Source of the DNA: Candidatus Heimdallarchaeota archaeon
GTDB taxonomy: Archaea > Asgardarchaeota > Heimdallarchaeia > Heimdallarchaeales > Heimdallarchaeaceae
Reading direction: 5' to 3'
DNA length: 5,792 bases
NCBI GenBank assembly: GCA_023135215.1
Contig: JAGLTP010000277.1
Location: 1 to 5,792 of the forward strand
Below are positions 5,450-5,792 of this stretch, one piece after another. The notes below the pieces were generated by a model. It made no database searches. It worked only from the letters and a program-made list of their open reading frames with translations, and had not been told where the DNA came from. The position numbers were made by a program, and so were the translations under genes. Every line of letters begins with the position of its first letter. Position 1 is the first letter of the stretch.

Positions 5450-5792
5450 ATGAGCGAAATAGTAATCCATAATGGTTTGATATATACTGAAACTGGACGT
5501 ATCAAAGCAGATATTCGAATCATTGATGAAAAAATCAATGAAATCGGTCAAGAATTGAAAGCTACTTCTGAATCTGCAAGGGAGATTGATGCTGGAAATT
5601 TAGTGATTATGCCAGGAGGAATAGATCCACATGTTCATCTCTCATTACCTGATTATGTTTCAGAGGAATTCCGATGGTCTGATGATTTTGAGAGTGGATC
5701 AAAAGCAGCAATTGCTGGAGGAATAACCACTCTTGGTTGTATTTCAGTTCCAGATAAAGAAGAAACTCCATTAGGAACTATTGAAAGGGAAA
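5450..5792 (+). CDS. Dihydropyrimidinase/hydantoinase-type cyclic amidohydrolase (3' end outside window)
   Basis: The first 114 residues of a metal-dependent cyclic amidohydrolase are present. Residues 3-35 form the N-terminal beta-sandwich strands typical of the superfamily (IVIHNGLIYTETGRIKADI). PGGIDPHVHL (55-64) then holds the first metal-binding pair, H61 and H63. DDFESGSKAAIAGGITTLG (78-96) follows, matching the 'DDF.SGT.AA.AGGTT' block of dihydropyrimidinases, hydantoinases, allantoinases and dihydroorotases. These enzymes open cyclic amide rings in pyrimidine, hydantoin or purine breakdown or in pyrimidine synthesis. The carboxylated lysine and the other metal ligands lie beyond the window, so the exact substrate is open. 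The DPHVHL context and lack of a PGRTxWEG stretch favour dihydropyrimidinase/hydantoinase over allantoinase. The gene diverges from the MFS transporter across 120 bp. Confidence 0.9.
   Translation, partial: MSEIVIHNGLIYTETGRIKADIRIIDEKINEIGQELKATSESAREIDAGNLVIMPGGIDPHVHLSLPDYVSEEFRWSDDFESGSKAAIAGGITTLGCISVPDKEETPLGTIERE

Overview
The window is AT-rich and looks archaeal. The sequence does not name the organism, but the protein repertoire would suit an Asgard (Heimdallarchaeia-like) genome: a large TPR protein, an SDS22-like LRR protein, an MFS transporter and a hydantoinase-type amidohydrolase. The archaeal call rests mainly on promoter layout. The LRR gene has a TTATAAAT box centred about 25 bp before its ATG and no Shine-Dalgarno (SD) sequence, as expected for leaderless archaeal transcription. 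The amidohydrolase gene has a similar layout. One gene, the flavin oxidoreductase, instead has a clear GGAGG SD. The taxonomic call is an inference.

Layout, left to right: (1) 1-686, minus strand, 5' two-thirds of an Old Yellow Enzyme-type NADH:flavin oxidoreductase cut by the window edge. (2) 783-2771, minus, a 662-residue TPR solenoid protein. (3) A 99-bp divergent promoter region. (4) 2871-3686, plus, a leucine-rich repeat protein with eight exact 23-residue repeats. (5) 3698-3961, plus, a tightly linked small protein of unknown function, possibly OB-like. (6) 3977-5329, minus, a 12-helix MFS transporter converging on the small gene with only 15 bp between them. (7) A 120-bp divergent promoter region. 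(8) 5450 to the right edge, plus, the start of a dihydropyrimidinase/hydantoinase-family amidohydrolase. The window is nearly fully coding. No intergenic gap exceeds 120 bp, and I see no tRNA, rRNA, CRISPR or mobile element.

How the genes may work together: the LRR gene and the small gene behind it look like a two-gene operon, and the TPR gene diverges from it. Two unrelated solenoid (protein-binding) proteins therefore share one control region, which suggests signalling or scaffolding, though neither has a visible catalytic domain. The transporter and the amidohydrolase form a second divergent pair, so import of a cyclic amide or nucleobase-like compound followed by ring opening is a reasonable but unproven idea. 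I found no clear evidence of a defence system or other striking new system. The LRR plus small-protein pair is the least explained part.
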